The notes: generated by a model not told the origin, from the letters alone. A stretch of DNA of 64,000 bases from Shewanella psychromarinicola (GCF_003855155.1 NZ_CP034073.1:2480001-2544000); one strand, 5' to 3'. Counted from the stretch's first letter, positions 8,846 through 18,831 are shown. Numbers and translations are program-made.

Positions 8846-10026
8846 CATTAATGACCATTATCGACAATTCTGAACTCAACACATCTAACAAACAGTGGCA
8901 AAAGCTCGACAAATTGTGGCAAGATGTTGAGAAAAAACAAGTGCGTAATCAACGCTATCGCGCAAAATTAGATGGTTTTTATGAAGAGTTTAAATCGCTA
9001 ATCGAGTCAAAAGAGCATGTTGTGTGTGCTGCGACCGGAAAGTGGGTCCAACATTTACTAACGTTTGTGCCACGCAAAACGATTAAGGGTAACCAAAGGG
9101 TTGAACTTTATGGTTGGATTGAAGAAGAGCTCACTATACTTGAGGCCAACCCATTTAATCCCATTGGCACAACTGATTTGCGAGAGCTTTTTACATCGTT
9201 ATTGATTGATTTTCAATCGGCTATGCCAAAGCAAACGGTGAGTGATGATGAACTTGAGGCTCTACGGGAAGATCTGTTTGGCATGTTCGGTGAGTAGTTG
9301 CCTTTAAGTGATGATGAGCTGACTGACATGATCCACAATCCTGAAGACTTTCAAGCTTATATTGAAGAAATGCTCAGCCAAAGACATAAGGCTGAAGCAC
9401 AAGATGAAGGTGAGGATGAAGGTGAGTGGGATGAGCCCGCCTGGGGGAATATGGGAGATGACTTTTCATTCGAAAAGCGTGGATCTGACCAGACGATGAG
9501 CTCAGCGCTATTTGAAAATAAAGCGATGACGAAACTGTATCGACAACTCGCGAATCAACTTCATCCTGATAAGGAGCAAGATCTTGAGCAAAAAGCCTTA
9601 AAGAAGGACTTAATGCAGCTTCTTTCCCAGGCTAAAAAAGATAAAGATGCGCTCGCGTTGTTGATGATGGCACAGGAACATTTGCCCGAATATAAACTCA
9701 TCGCTGATGAGGACATGATAAAGCGAGTTGAAGCCGCGTTATATTCAAAAATAGTGTCATTAAACCAAGAACATCAATTTATGCAGCATGGCAACGACAT
9801 TAAATCGGAAATTTGGCGTCGTTTTGGCGGTGGCGGAAAGGCGTCGCGCGCAAAAACGTTGCAACAGTATGGCGATCTGCTGATCATTGAAGCTGAAGCA
9901 TTATACGCTAAGATCAATAACGTCACGACGGTGCAAGCCCTGCGTGAACAGTTAAGTCAGCGAATGCATCAGCAGGAATTGAATGACATGATGAATTATG
10001 GAATGTTTGAAGGTTTTTTGGATTAG
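8842..10026 (+). pseudogene. J-domain (DnaJ-like) protein split by an in-frame amber codon
   Basis: Two frames in the same phase, 8842-9294 and 9298-10026, are separated only by TAG at 9295-9297. Read through, they give about 394 residues. The second half has the J-domain core LYRQLANQLHPDKEQD with the HPD tripeptide that stimulates Hsp70 ATPase. An acidic linker (DEGEDEGEWDEP) precedes it and C-terminal helices follow. The second half has no ATG at its start; TTG at 9298 is the only nearby option. A co-chaperone recruiting DnaK is likely. Either one nonsense mutation has inactivated it, or both halves are made separately, or the codon is read through. Confidence 0.7.
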
Positions 10027-10109
10027 ATTTTGTTTGTCGAGATGTCATCGCTGACGTTTTAAGCGTTTGGCATACTCACTTCATCTATTATGATGGGGTC
10101 TTAATCCAA

Positions 10110-10154
10110 GCCACTATCGACCCTTAACAGCATCGATAGTGGCTAAGGTTTTTT
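10110..10154. terminator. Strong convergent terminator between J-domain gene and integrase
   Basis: Perfect 11-bp stem GCCACTATCGA / TCGATAGTGGC with T-rich sequence after it on the plus strand. It lies between converging genes and can serve both. Confidence 0.8.
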
Positions 10155-11319
10155 AGCCCAGTCCCTCGCTTTTCATCAATGAGTCAAATGCACTACCATC
10201 AAGGCGAGAAGCATTGGCAACATAGGGGGCGTAGACTTCAAACAGTAGTCGTGTGTCGCTGTGTCCTAACATGTGCGAAATGTAAAGCGGGTTCTCATGA
10301 GCCGCAATATGCAGCACTGCGGCGGTATGGCGTGTTTCATAAGGTCGACGGAGTTTTAAGCCTGCGGCTTTTAAGGTGGGGAACCACAATTTACGACTTA
10401 TAAAATGCGTTGAAGGTGGTAAGCCTGTCGGCGCGATAAATACAAAGTTAGATCGTCCGGTTTTAACGGCTTGAATACGTTTAAACGCATCAAATACGGT
10501 GTCACACATCTTAAGCTCACGGCGTGATTTTGGTGTTTTTACATCACCCACTTCACCATTAACCCAATTTTGACGAACGCGAATTAATCGATGGTCAAAA
10601 TCAATGTGGTCCCACTCTAAACCATGCACCTCACAGCTGCGCATGCCCGTCCAGAAGCGAATGATAAAATAGTCTTTCCATTTTTGTGGAACCTTCACAA
10701 GAAACTTGCGGACCTCATCGATGGTCATCGGATTCGATTCCGCTTTTTCTTCTTTGAAGGCCTTATAACGTCTCAGTGGATACTCAAACTTATACTCTTC
10801 TGCTGCTAAGCTGATAATGGCAACCAAAGGCCAGAGGATAAAATTAATTCGCCGATTAGACAACAAACGAGAACCGTCTTCTTTTACTCCTTCACTTAAG
10901 TCCTGACGGAAGTAATCCACCTGTGACAGCGATAGTTCGTTGACTAATGTATTGCCGAAGTGGGGGATAAGGTATTTATCCAATGCACTGCGCACCGTAT
11001 CTCGATAGCTGTTTTTCCAGGTGGCTTTTTTTCGTTCAAACCACTGGTTCGCAAATTCATCAAAGAAGGGGTGTTGACGGTCGGGGTGAGTGGCGCGTTG
11101 CAGTTGTTCAAACTTGACCACTTTTTTACTCTTGGGGAAATAATCACGGTATTGAAAGGTGCCTAAATCAATTTCCGCATTCATTTGTTTGAGTGTGGCT
11201 TTGGCTGTCGCGAGGTTTTTAGGGGTGGCCATCAATTGACTGCCTTCACGAAAACGGCAGCCATAAAGATGAAAATCGAACTGAATACGCCCGTTGGGGC
11301 GAATACGAATATGGACCAT
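10153..11319 (-). CDS. Phage-type tyrosine integrase
   Basis: 388 residues. The N-terminus (VHIRIRPNGRIQFDFHLYG) is the small arm-site/DUF3596-like domain of lambdoid integrases, followed by a SAM-like core-binding domain (about 80-180). The catalytic domain shows Arg in TGMRSCEVHGLEW, an ETRHTAA box with Arg, then LGHSDTRLLFEVYAPYV with the nucleophilic Tyr. It should catalyse site-specific integration and excision of an island. A palindrome, CAGATC-N8-GATCTG (11339-11358), lies just upstream and could bind a regulator or be an arm site. The attachment site was not found; no tRNA gene is adjacent. Confidence 0.88.
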   Translation of the reverse strand: MVHIRIRPNGRIQFDFHLYGCRFREGSQLMATPKNLATAKATLKQMNAEIDLGTFQYRDYFPKSKKVVKFEQLQRATHPDRQHPFFDEFANQWFERKKATWKNSYRDTVRSALDKYLIPHFGNTLVNELSLSQVDYFRQDLSEGVKEDGSRLLSNRRINFILWPLVAIISLAAEEYKFEYPLRRYKAFKEEKAESNPMTIDEVRKFLVKVPQKWKDYFIIRFWTGMRSCEVHGLEWDHIDFDHRLIRVRQNWVNGEVGDVKTPKSRRELKMCDTVFDAFKRIQAVKTGRSNFVFIAPTGLPPSTHFISRKLWFPTLKAAGLKLRRPYETRHTAAVLHIAAHENPLYISHMLGHSDTRLLFEVYAPYVANASRLDGSAFDSLMKSEGLG

Positions 11320-11659
11320 GAAAGGCCTCCATTGATCTCAGATCGTTAAATAGATCTGTCCCTTACCAATGGAATTCGTTAGAATTTAGCCATCGGCTGG
11401 GCTTGGGTTAAAAGTCAGGGCAGCCGGTACGGGGGAGAGTGGTTGCCGCCACTCTCTCCCAACTGCTATTTAAGGGTAACTCAACTCACAAAACGTGCAA
11501 GTCAATCACCTCAGTGTGTCTTCCCAATAGGCTAAAAATATAGCTTATTAGTTAACCAGTTCTAGTTATATACCCAGTACTGTGTATTTGTCCAGTGTTT
11601 TATTGTACTTATTCAAACAACACATCAACATAATGCAGCACGCCCGTTTTATTCCGAAA
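11320..11659. other. Intergenic region with palindrome and strong hairpin
   Basis: Holds CAGATC-N8-GATCTG (11339-11358) and a stable hairpin GGGAGAGTGG / CCACTCTCTCCC (11433-11460). The hairpin lies downstream of the minus-strand recombinase operon, so it could act as its terminator although no T-run follows on that strand. No gene seen. Confidence 0.5.
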
Positions 11660-12916
11660 TCAAACATCCTTAAAACCAAATAAATCATCCTGGGTATGTG
11701 TATCGCCATCAGCATTCTGCTGTTTTAGCATGATCTCTAGTCTGGCTTTCGACTGCAGTACCAGTTCCATTTTCGGGGAAGCATATTCGATATCTGTGAT
11801 ACTTTGGTAAGGCTCGGCATTATCTCTGTCGTTATAAAACCCCAACTTTAGCCCTCCTTGCTCATTAATTAATACCGCGATTTTCATTTGTTCAGCATTG
11901 GTAATATCTTTAATTCGCACATGATTTAGCTGACTCAGATTGATGCTGTATAACGAGGGCTTGTGACAATCGATGTGTTTTGTGCGAATAAAACGGTTAC
12001 TGCCGGTCTCTTCAACTAAGCTGGCAAGCATGACATAGTCTTTATCGATATAGAGTAGTGCTTGATTGGCTTTTTTGAGTGGCGTAATCGACAAATATTT
12101 TTTGAGATCTTCTTTAAAATCATAAATGTTGATGAAAATTTTTACCTCGACCCGATACGCTGTTTCTTTTTTTAATCGATATTCACGCAGTGATGCTAAC
12201 GAGCTTGAGTTCACGCTGTGACCATCACTAAATATTGCGCGTTCATCATCTAGATAATACAGGATCTGTTCTGCATCAGTGTTATGACAGATCCGTTCTA
12301 GTTGTACCACGCTATCTTTGTTCAGCAATATGCCATGTGTTACTTCCATATTCTCTGGTAGCGCACAGGTCTGAATATTGTTGTCACGCTCAATACGGAC
12401 TTTTTGTAGCTCTTTATTGAGCTCAAACACATCAAACGGCTGATGGGCCTCGGCGACGTCAAGGATCACCCTCGCCGAATCAGTAGGTAATGACTGGTAA
12501 GCTTGGTTTTTATGCTGTTCAAGAAAAGCAAGATGCTCCTCGATTGGCGGTTTAGCTTGAATGTATAGACGAGATACTTGTGCCATCAGGCCATTGAGTA
12601 TCGGTAACTTTTGCTGTTTACCATACTCGACTTCGATAGTGATTGGGTTTCTATTTAACGTGTTATCTAGTTCAGCCCGCCACCATGTAACGAAGCTACT
12701 TGCACATAACGACCATTGACCTTTTTTGAGTCCCCAGTCACTGCTAAGTGGCAATTGAACCATAGAGGGGAAATCGCTCTGACCTCCGATTAAATAGCCC
12801 AGTTCTTTGTTCTCTATCACCACAGTGACATAAGGAATAGGATCTCTATCACTGATAGCGTTAACCAGGTGGCTAATGCCTTGTTTACGGTCTGCATTGA
12901 ATTCAAGTTTTGGCAT
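11660..12916 (-). CDS. Unknown protein of the recombinase operon, possible clamp-binding C-terminus
   Basis: 418 residues, last gene of the four-gene operon, 12 bp after the 959-aa gene, with AAGGATCC before its ATG. I do not recognise a family. It has no signal peptide or membrane segment, so it is probably cytosolic. The C-terminal tail TQDDLFGFKDV contains QDDLF, which fits the consensus Q-x-x-L-F for binding the DNA polymerase III beta clamp. Such motifs occur in replication- and transposition-linked proteins. A role in linking the mobile element to replication is a hypothesis only. Confidence 0.6.
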   Translation of the reverse strand: MPKLEFNADRKQGISHLVNAISDRDPIPYVTVVIENKELGYLIGGQSDFPSMVQLPLSSDWGLKKGQWSLCASSFVTWWRAELDNTLNRNPITIEVEYGKQQKLPILNGLMAQVSRLYIQAKPPIEEHLAFLEQHKNQAYQSLPTDSARVILDVAEAHQPFDVFELNKELQKVRIERDNNIQTCALPENMEVTHGILLNKDSVVQLERICHNTDAEQILYYLDDERAIFSDGHSVNSSSLASLREYRLKKETAYRVEVKIFINIYDFKEDLKKYLSITPLKKANQALLYIDKDYVMLASLVEETGSNRFIRTKHIDCHKPSLYSINLSQLNHVRIKDITNAEQMKIAVLINEQGGLKLGFYNDRDNAEPYQSITDIEYASPKMELVLQSKARLEIMLKQQNADGDTHTQDDLFGFKDV

Positions 12917-12928
12917 GGTGGGATCCTT

Positions 12929-15808
12929 TTAAGTCGTGATAGTTAATAGATCAGCAAAATACTGCGCTAGTGGGCGTTTGAATATTATTGCTGAAAATGG
13001 TGTGTGCAATATGATGTTAAGACTGGTGTCACCAACTGGTATAACGTTATGCAACACTGTGTCTTGCTTGCGAGCAAAGTGGCTTTTGATCAATTCAAGC
13101 TTATGACTGTTAAGGCTTTTTCGATTTTGCACTAAAGTCAATTTTGCATTGAATGATTTGAGAAACCCTTGATGACATAAGCTCTGAAATGCTTTAAGTG
13201 TTCGTTGGTTGCAGGGGCAATTAAATACAATATCTAGCTTGCCTGGCTCATCCGGTCTTGCTAAGTGTTCACTTATGAACGCTTCAGCAATCGTTGCTCC
13301 GCCTAAGTGCTTCATCGCGGTGCATTGCTTTTTATCCAACACTAACCCTTGGTGTTGCCCCAACAGCATCCACGCTTGGCTCAGGGACCTCATTGTAAGC
13401 TCTCCAGTTGTTAACTTGCGCATTGCTTGACCATTTATAAGATGAAATACTTGCCCGTTGTGCCATTGTCTTGGTGCGTTAGCAGTCCAAATTTTTAACC
13501 ATTCATTGTCATCCCATTGCTGTTTAAGCATGGATGCTGGCTGTTTTGGGACGATTCTTTTTAGCAGTTGCGCTTCGCTATAGTAGGGGCGGTAACATTT
13601 TTTAGCTTGTTCAGGCAATGAGGCGTATTGAGGACTAAGTTCAGCAAGCACCCTGGATATATCATTTGAACCGGTTGGCATATCTAAAATGAAGCGTAAT
13701 TCATCACGACTGTAGTGACATTTGTGTGGCTTAAATAGTGGAATGATCCGCTCAAGTCCATGTAAATAATGACGCCGTGTGGTTGCATAGTGGGCATGGC
13801 CAAATTGGGCGCTAATCACATCAAAAAGCAAGCAGTCGTTTATCTCGCTAAAATCACGCCCCTCTAGCCAAAAACTAAAGCGTGCTAAGCAGTTCTGTTT
13901 AGTCAGCATTGTTTGCATCGCTCTATCATCGAGCAAACAGGCCAAATGGTTATCTTCTCGCTCATAGGCCAAATGCAATCCTTGCAGATAGGTGAGTTCA
14001 ACACCTGAATGGCGTAAATGATGAAAACGTACTTGCGTGCCAAACAGTCCTTTGAGCACCTGTGTTACCGGGTATAAATAATGACTTGCGCGTGACGCAA
14101 TGGATTCACCACATAATGCCAATAGCGGTTGTGCGTGATCACTCTCTGCATGGATTTTAATGACAATACGTACAAGTTTGGCTGCCACTTCAGGCATGAC
14201 AATATACACATGGCGAGTTTGTCGATTTTTAGTTCGGCCTTCAGCAGTTTTTGTGATGGTGAGCTGAAAATGGTTATTCTGATTGAAGGCTTGACGAATA
14301 TCCCCCACACGAAGGCGTAATACCTCGCCACGACGTAACGCACCATAGAAGCCAAATAAGGCTGCGACACTGGCAAACAGTCGTTGCAGAGCGTGGCCAT
14401 TTGATGAAGATAGTAAGTGCTCGATAACTAGGTGTAACTGAGCAACACTCAGCCGAAAGGGATCAACTCGAGCAGGTAAACTAGGCTTTTCAAATTGACT
14501 CAAATCAAGGTGATCGGTCAATGGCTGTTGGGACACACTGCGTAAAAACTGGTAGAAATGCCAGGCCTGAGAGTCTTTGTCATTAAGGGTTTCAAATGCT
14601 TGCTGCGCCCATAGTGCTAATTTATCGGGCTCGCAAGCCGCTTGATACGTTAACGGAGCAAGGTTTTTGTAAAAGTTGCTGTAGCGGTCGACTGTGTCTG
14701 CTGGTAGGTTGTCACGTTTAACTCCGCCCTCAATAAATAACGACTCGCAGAAATGAAACAGAAGCTTAGGCAAGATGTTATCTTGAGTCCAACTGGGCAC
14801 TAATGGGATTACTGCGGATGCGTTTTTTTTACGGCGGTAAGATTTGATTAATTCTTTGTGTGGCCAATGAGGCTTCCCCGACTTTGAATGAATGGCATCT
14901 TGGTTTTCTTGTCGCTGAAATACGATAGGTTGGTAGAGTGATTTTTTGATTGTGAGTGGCAACGTTGGGCTGAAATGTTGAGGTAACGTCGCAACATGGC
15001 GTAGAGGATCTGAAATATCGCGCAACAGTTCGGCAGGTACTTGATAATGATGGTGCCACAATGACTGAAACGTTCGTTGCCACTTCGCTTCTGAGCGCGG
15101 AGCAAGATAATAAGGCTGCGCAGATAATGCACTATTTAATGCTTTTAAAAGGGCACTTTTTGTTGGTTCCTGAGTTTGCTGTAGCATATATTGTTGTAAT
15201 AGCCGATAAGCAAACAGTGGCAGTGGTAACCGGGTAAAACTAGGCTGAGTGTCGTTAGCAAATGCCGCGATAGGCGCTGGGTGTGGCACCTTTAGGGTAT
15301 ATTGACCTTCAAAAAATGTGATTGGATCAGTACTACAGAGCACCGCTTGCCAGTAATTTAATGGCAGGGGCGCTACTTCTATGTAGAGCACGACCAGTAA
15401 CCAAGCTAATTCACTCTGAGATCTACTTTTGGGGGCGGCGAGAAAGCGCTGGCGTTGCTGAGAGTAGCCTCGTAGTACTCTGCCAGCATCGTCGTTGAAG
15501 ATTTGTATTTCACGCATCCACTCGAGTGCACGATCTTGACACCGCGCCTCTTCTTTTCGAGGCAGCACCCAATCACAGACTTCATAAAGAAATTGTAAGA
15601 CTTGAGCTTTTGCTCGTTTGAGCCGACGTTGTCGCCCAGTTGGAATGTTGCTTATGGCATTATTTATTTGCTTGAGACTGACTTCACTGAGTTGACGTTG
15701 GCTGGCGTGTTGCTCAATCTGTAGACATACCCAATCGATATCGCTGCGTTTTTCTATCACTAGCCCCAAGTCATCATAGTAGCGCTGTAATGTACTGTAA
15801 TTGAACAT
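12929..15808 (-). CDS. Large tyrosine recombinase-like protein (GmtZ/TnpB-like candidate)
   Basis: 959 residues. About residues 460-690 form a tyrosine recombinase catalytic domain: Arg in GALRRGEVLRLRVGDI, Lys-rich TKTAEGRTKNRQTRHV, then HHLRHSG with HxxR, and GHAHYATTRRHYLHG with candidate nucleophile Tyr. About 450 residues before and 230 after the domain match nothing I know, so it is much longer than a standard integrase. Its ribosome site GGAGGAG lies inside the last codons of the 527-aa gene. Its place in an operon of recombinases suggests it carries out strand exchange for the island. The family name is an inference. Confidence 0.75.
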   Translation of the reverse strand: MFNYSTLQRYYDDLGLVIEKRSDIDWVCLQIEQHASQRQLSEVSLKQINNAISNIPTGRQRRLKRAKAQVLQFLYEVCDWVLPRKEEARCQDRALEWMREIQIFNDDAGRVLRGYSQQRQRFLAAPKSRSQSELAWLLVVLYIEVAPLPLNYWQAVLCSTDPITFFEGQYTLKVPHPAPIAAFANDTQPSFTRLPLPLFAYRLLQQYMLQQTQEPTKSALLKALNSALSAQPYYLAPRSEAKWQRTFQSLWHHHYQVPAELLRDISDPLRHVATLPQHFSPTLPLTIKKSLYQPIVFQRQENQDAIHSKSGKPHWPHKELIKSYRRKKNASAVIPLVPSWTQDNILPKLLFHFCESLFIEGGVKRDNLPADTVDRYSNFYKNLAPLTYQAACEPDKLALWAQQAFETLNDKDSQAWHFYQFLRSVSQQPLTDHLDLSQFEKPSLPARVDPFRLSVAQLHLVIEHLLSSSNGHALQRLFASVAALFGFYGALRRGEVLRLRVGDIRQAFNQNNHFQLTITKTAEGRTKNRQTRHVYIVMPEVAAKLVRIVIKIHAESDHAQPLLALCGESIASRASHYLYPVTQVLKGLFGTQVRFHHLRHSGVELTYLQGLHLAYEREDNHLACLLDDRAMQTMLTKQNCLARFSFWLEGRDFSEINDCLLFDVISAQFGHAHYATTRRHYLHGLERIIPLFKPHKCHYSRDELRFILDMPTGSNDISRVLAELSPQYASLPEQAKKCYRPYYSEAQLLKRIVPKQPASMLKQQWDDNEWLKIWTANAPRQWHNGQVFHLINGQAMRKLTTGELTMRSLSQAWMLLGQHQGLVLDKKQCTAMKHLGGATIAEAFISEHLARPDEPGKLDIVFNCPCNQRTLKAFQSLCHQGFLKSFNAKLTLVQNRKSLNSHKLELIKSHFARKQDTVLHNVIPVGDTSLNIILHTPFSAIIFKRPLAQYFADLLTITT

Positions 15809-15812
15809 ATCA

Positions 15813-17396
15813 CTACTCCTCCATGATTGGCGCTAGCTGTAAAAAATCACTGATGCCGTTAAGGTGTTTTTTGAGTTTTCTTTGTGATGCTGGGAAATGC
15901 ATATCACTGCCAAGGTGCTCACCGAAGGAGGAGTGTCCCATTAGTTGATCAACATCTTGAGTCGATAAGACTGGATCGAGTGATGCCCTTGCGTGCTGAG
16001 CAAAAAAATGCCGTAGTTGGTAGGGCACAACCTGAACACTTTGTATGCATTCAGACCAGTACTGCCTCATAAAATAACGCAGTGTCTTTGCTGTGAGAGG
16101 CTGCGGTTCACCCATTTCATTGATCTCAAACCACACCATTGGTGAGGGGGTAAACTTTGGGAAAAATTGATTGAGTTGGTGTTTGAGCTGTTCAAATCGC
16201 TGGATTGCTTGCTGCAGATAATCAGGGAGCATAATACTGCGCCAGCGTCCCTTGTCGCTAACAATAGCGTATTGAAAGTTAAAGCAGTAAGCCTGTTCAA
16301 GCGTAATCGCATGCGTCGGGCGAGCACCTGTTAATACGATGAACAGTAATGCGAGTTCATTCGCGCGAAAATTAACTAACTCACGTAAGGCGCTCGTGGT
16401 GTACTGCGGGCGTGTCAGCTGTCGCCCTTGTTGATGTAAATAACGGAAAAAATGCCTTACTTTATCCACCTCCAACATCCGCTGTGACCCAATAGCAAGT
16501 GCTGGCATTTTGACATAGGTTTTGGTTGCTTTAGTGAGATCGAGGTGAAACTCTGCAATGCGGCCCGCTACGAGTAAATGTTCAGGCAGAGGGTCATTTC
16601 TATGTAGCAGTGAACGTTCGTTAGCGGTGATGGGAAGCGGCACACTGAGCATCGGTTCGAGCTTCGGATCCATCAGTACTTGACGAAGTCTATCGAGATA
16701 TCGGGTTTGTGCGTGAAAGATCTCGTAACGTAGCTGATCGCTGTCTTGGGATTGATAGGCACTGGCAGAGTGATGATGCAAGCCTGCTTCACCGAGCAAT
16801 GTTCGTTTACTGAGTGTCGATAGGCTACTATCAAGATTGGCTAACGTTTTGAAGTAACCAAAAAGTCCATCACGGCGCATGCGGTATCGGCCTGATAATG
16901 AGGGTGGGGTTCGCCATTTTGTCGTTACCCAATCAATAAAAGCCTCTTTTTCATGAACGGATAGATCCCAATGCTCGATAGACTGGGTTAAGGCATGGCT
17001 AAAGTAAGCATTGAGCCCGTTCGGTAACGGCTGCCACTGCCATTTAATGCCATGTTGTGTGTCGTGTGCCAATGCATACTCGACCCATGAAATATTATTC
17101 ATACGCACTCGCCGTAGCGCATTGGCTCTGCATGGTTCACTGCCAGTGAGAATGTCTATCGTGGGGATATCGTCAATAGTTTTGCAGTCCACAAGTTCGC
17201 CAGTGAGCCAAAGATAGACAAAATAAAACAAATGTCGATCGTAAGGGCTGATCTTTTTGTTAACGCTAGGGTGTCTTTGCGATTTTAATCGATGCAGAGC
17301 GGTAAGTAATGTTAACGCTACGCTCATCGACTCAGGGAAGACTCCACCGCTATTTCGTTGACGTGCTTTACGTTTGATAGCACTTAGTTTACTCAT
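15813..17396 (-). CDS. Tyrosine recombinase-like protein without C-terminal Tyr (GmtY/TnpA-like candidate)
   Basis: 527 residues. The catalytic-fold motifs are FIVLTGARPTHAITL (Arg I), VPYQLRHFFAQHAR (box II Arg) and VDQLMGHSSFGEHLG (GH motif). No tyrosine occurs between that GH motif and the C-terminus, so the normal nucleophile is missing or displaced. The start overlaps the previous stop as ATGA. Several accessory recombinases of multi-protein elements show similar loss. It probably acts as a partner of the 959-aa protein, for example in end recognition. It is not possible to say from sequence whether it cuts DNA. Confidence 0.72.
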   Translation of the reverse strand: MSKLSAIKRKARQRNSGGVFPESMSVALTLLTALHRLKSQRHPSVNKKISPYDRHLFYFVYLWLTGELVDCKTIDDIPTIDILTGSEPCRANALRRVRMNNISWVEYALAHDTQHGIKWQWQPLPNGLNAYFSHALTQSIEHWDLSVHEKEAFIDWVTTKWRTPPSLSGRYRMRRDGLFGYFKTLANLDSSLSTLSKRTLLGEAGLHHHSASAYQSQDSDQLRYEIFHAQTRYLDRLRQVLMDPKLEPMLSVPLPITANERSLLHRNDPLPEHLLVAGRIAEFHLDLTKATKTYVKMPALAIGSQRMLEVDKVRHFFRYLHQQGRQLTRPQYTTSALRELVNFRANELALLFIVLTGARPTHAITLEQAYCFNFQYAIVSDKGRWRSIMLPDYLQQAIQRFEQLKHQLNQFFPKFTPSPMVWFEINEMGEPQPLTAKTLRYFMRQYWSECIQSVQVVPYQLRHFFAQHARASLDPVLSTQDVDQLMGHSSFGEHLGSDMHFPASQRKLKKHLNGISDFLQLAPIMEE

Positions 17397-17956
17397 GCTT
17401 TGCCTTTGCTCTTATCATCATTGCGGGCTAGCTTCTTGTTGTCTAACCGTATTGCAGATGGCGATACCCCTGCAAATAGTGCTAAGCGGCTTTTCTTTGG
17501 CAGAGTATTGGCTGATATCGAATGGGTTGACTTAGCATTATTGAGTCTAGAAGCCAGCGTTTTTAGGTGTGAAGATTGATAGCTGTTTTGCAATGCTGGA
17601 AGGGTGAACATTAATGTCGTGATTGTTTGCTCGATGTTATCTGCTGAATGTTGGTATTCACATAAGCTCACTTTTTGTGATTGAGCACAGGGATGTTGTC
17701 TCAGTAGAGCAAACAATGGTTCGGGCGTTAAAAGTAGAAAATGCTCACGAGTTACAGATATGACATTCAGAGTTATTGTTTTCAGCAAGATATGTATTTC
17801 ACGCTCATGAAGATGGTCAATCACGCCGGCGGGGGACGGCACCGTTATCTCCTCGCGGAGTAAACTTGCGACCAAAGGATGGTACTCAAGGGTAAAACTG
17901 TTAATTAAGCGCTGTTTTGTTTTCATATTTACCATATTTTTATTCTTCATGCGCAT
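17393..17956 (-). CDS. Small first protein of the recombinase operon (GmtX/TnpC-like candidate)
   Basis: 187 residues at most; several Met codons near the start (17956, 17950, 17935, 17926) and no strong ribosome site leave the start open. The C-terminal part has a basic, helical look with LALFAGVSPSAIRLDNKKLAR. A VS-xSA-xR-N helix like this resembles the short DNA-interaction helix of Tn554 TnpC-type partners. There is no catalytic motif. It overlaps the next gene by ATGA, so the pair is co-translated. Function is unknown; a target-selection or regulatory role is plausible by analogy. Confidence 0.6.
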   Translation of the reverse strand: MRMKNKNMVNMKTKQRLINSFTLEYHPLVASLLREEITVPSPAGVIDHLHEREIHILLKTITLNVISVTREHFLLLTPEPLFALLRQHPCAQSQKVSLCEYQHSADNIEQTITTLMFTLPALQNSYQSSHLKTLASRLNNAKSTHSISANTLPKKSRLALFAGVSPSAIRLDNKKLARNDDKSKGKA

Positions 17957-18082
17957 ATAGATGACGCTTACCGAAATTAATTTTTCACGTCTCTTATTTA
18001 CTGTCTATTTGTACAGTAATTATTGGTAATTACAATAGATATACTATTTATATTTATTAATAAATCCTTTACTATTCATGAT

Positions 18083-18118
18083 ATTACACAACAAAAATGT
18101 TGTTTTTTATTGTGTAAT
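18083..18118. promoter_or_regulatory. Palindrome upstream of the recombinase operon
   Basis: ATTACACAA (18083-18091) and TTGTGTAAT (18110-18118) are perfect inverted repeats around an AT-rich 18-bp centre that itself contains AACAAAAATGTTGTT. It could be an operator or recombinase binding site. No direct support. Confidence 0.45.
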
Positions 18119-18689
18119 AAACGATTTAGGTGATTTTGATTCATATTTTGGCGAAAGATAAATTGATTGGGATGATGAATTTAAATTGATGTGGATGCAC
18201 TTATAGATTGTCATTGAGCTTGTCGTGGAGAGTAAATTGATAGTATCCCCCGAACCAATTATTGGCATCTCTGAATGAAATGGCATTACACCTTTTTGAT
18301 TTTAAAAGTCTAATACAACGAAAATTACCTGATCACATTGTGGAAAAAGCGGTTCCATCATAGTATTTTTTAACATTAGCAATCGTGGATTGCACCGTGC
18401 AAAAGCACAAATTTTTCAATACGAATAATTGATTACGGTATTTCTAGTCGAGGCATGATTATTCGCAAGATCCGCTAGAGCTGCGTTAAAGTCGATTTGA
18501 CGACAAACAACAATTCACTGCACAACATAAAATCAAGGTCTCGACCTTTTTTGTTTTTGTTTGTCGATCTTGTGCACCAGTTTGCTTGGGAGTCTTTGAC
18601 AGGCCTATGGTGATTGCAGACTATTAATTAGTTTCTTACTTAGGCTGTTGTTGAATAATGTTAACTTCTTGACCTTTTAAATACTGTGG

Positions 18690-18725
18690 ATGATATGGCT
18701 GATATGGCTGATATGGATGATATGG
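18690..18725. repeat. Four tandem 9-bp units
   Basis: Units ATGATATGG, CTGATATGG, CTGATATGG, ATGATATGG in a row, followed by a decayed fifth. No gene context explains it. Confidence 0.7.
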
Positions 18726-18831
18726 TTGATCGGTAAGCAATGGAATGGACACAACCTCACCCATTCGTCCCATATGCTGACAATAGAGTAAACTAGCAGC
18801 AGGAGTCTTTTTTATAACCAGTGAGGTTTTT

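Larger units (their letters stand above)
17957..18831. other. Long AT-rich intergenic region upstream of the recombinase operon
   Basis: About 870 bp with no credible gene. It holds a palindrome at 18083-18118 and four 9-bp tandem units at 18690-18725. The operon promoter should lie here. It may also contain an element end. Confidence 0.5.

Noticed and set aside
14065..15132. Secondary open frames inside the 959-aa recombinase gene
   Set aside because: They are overlapping shadows without start signals or family features.
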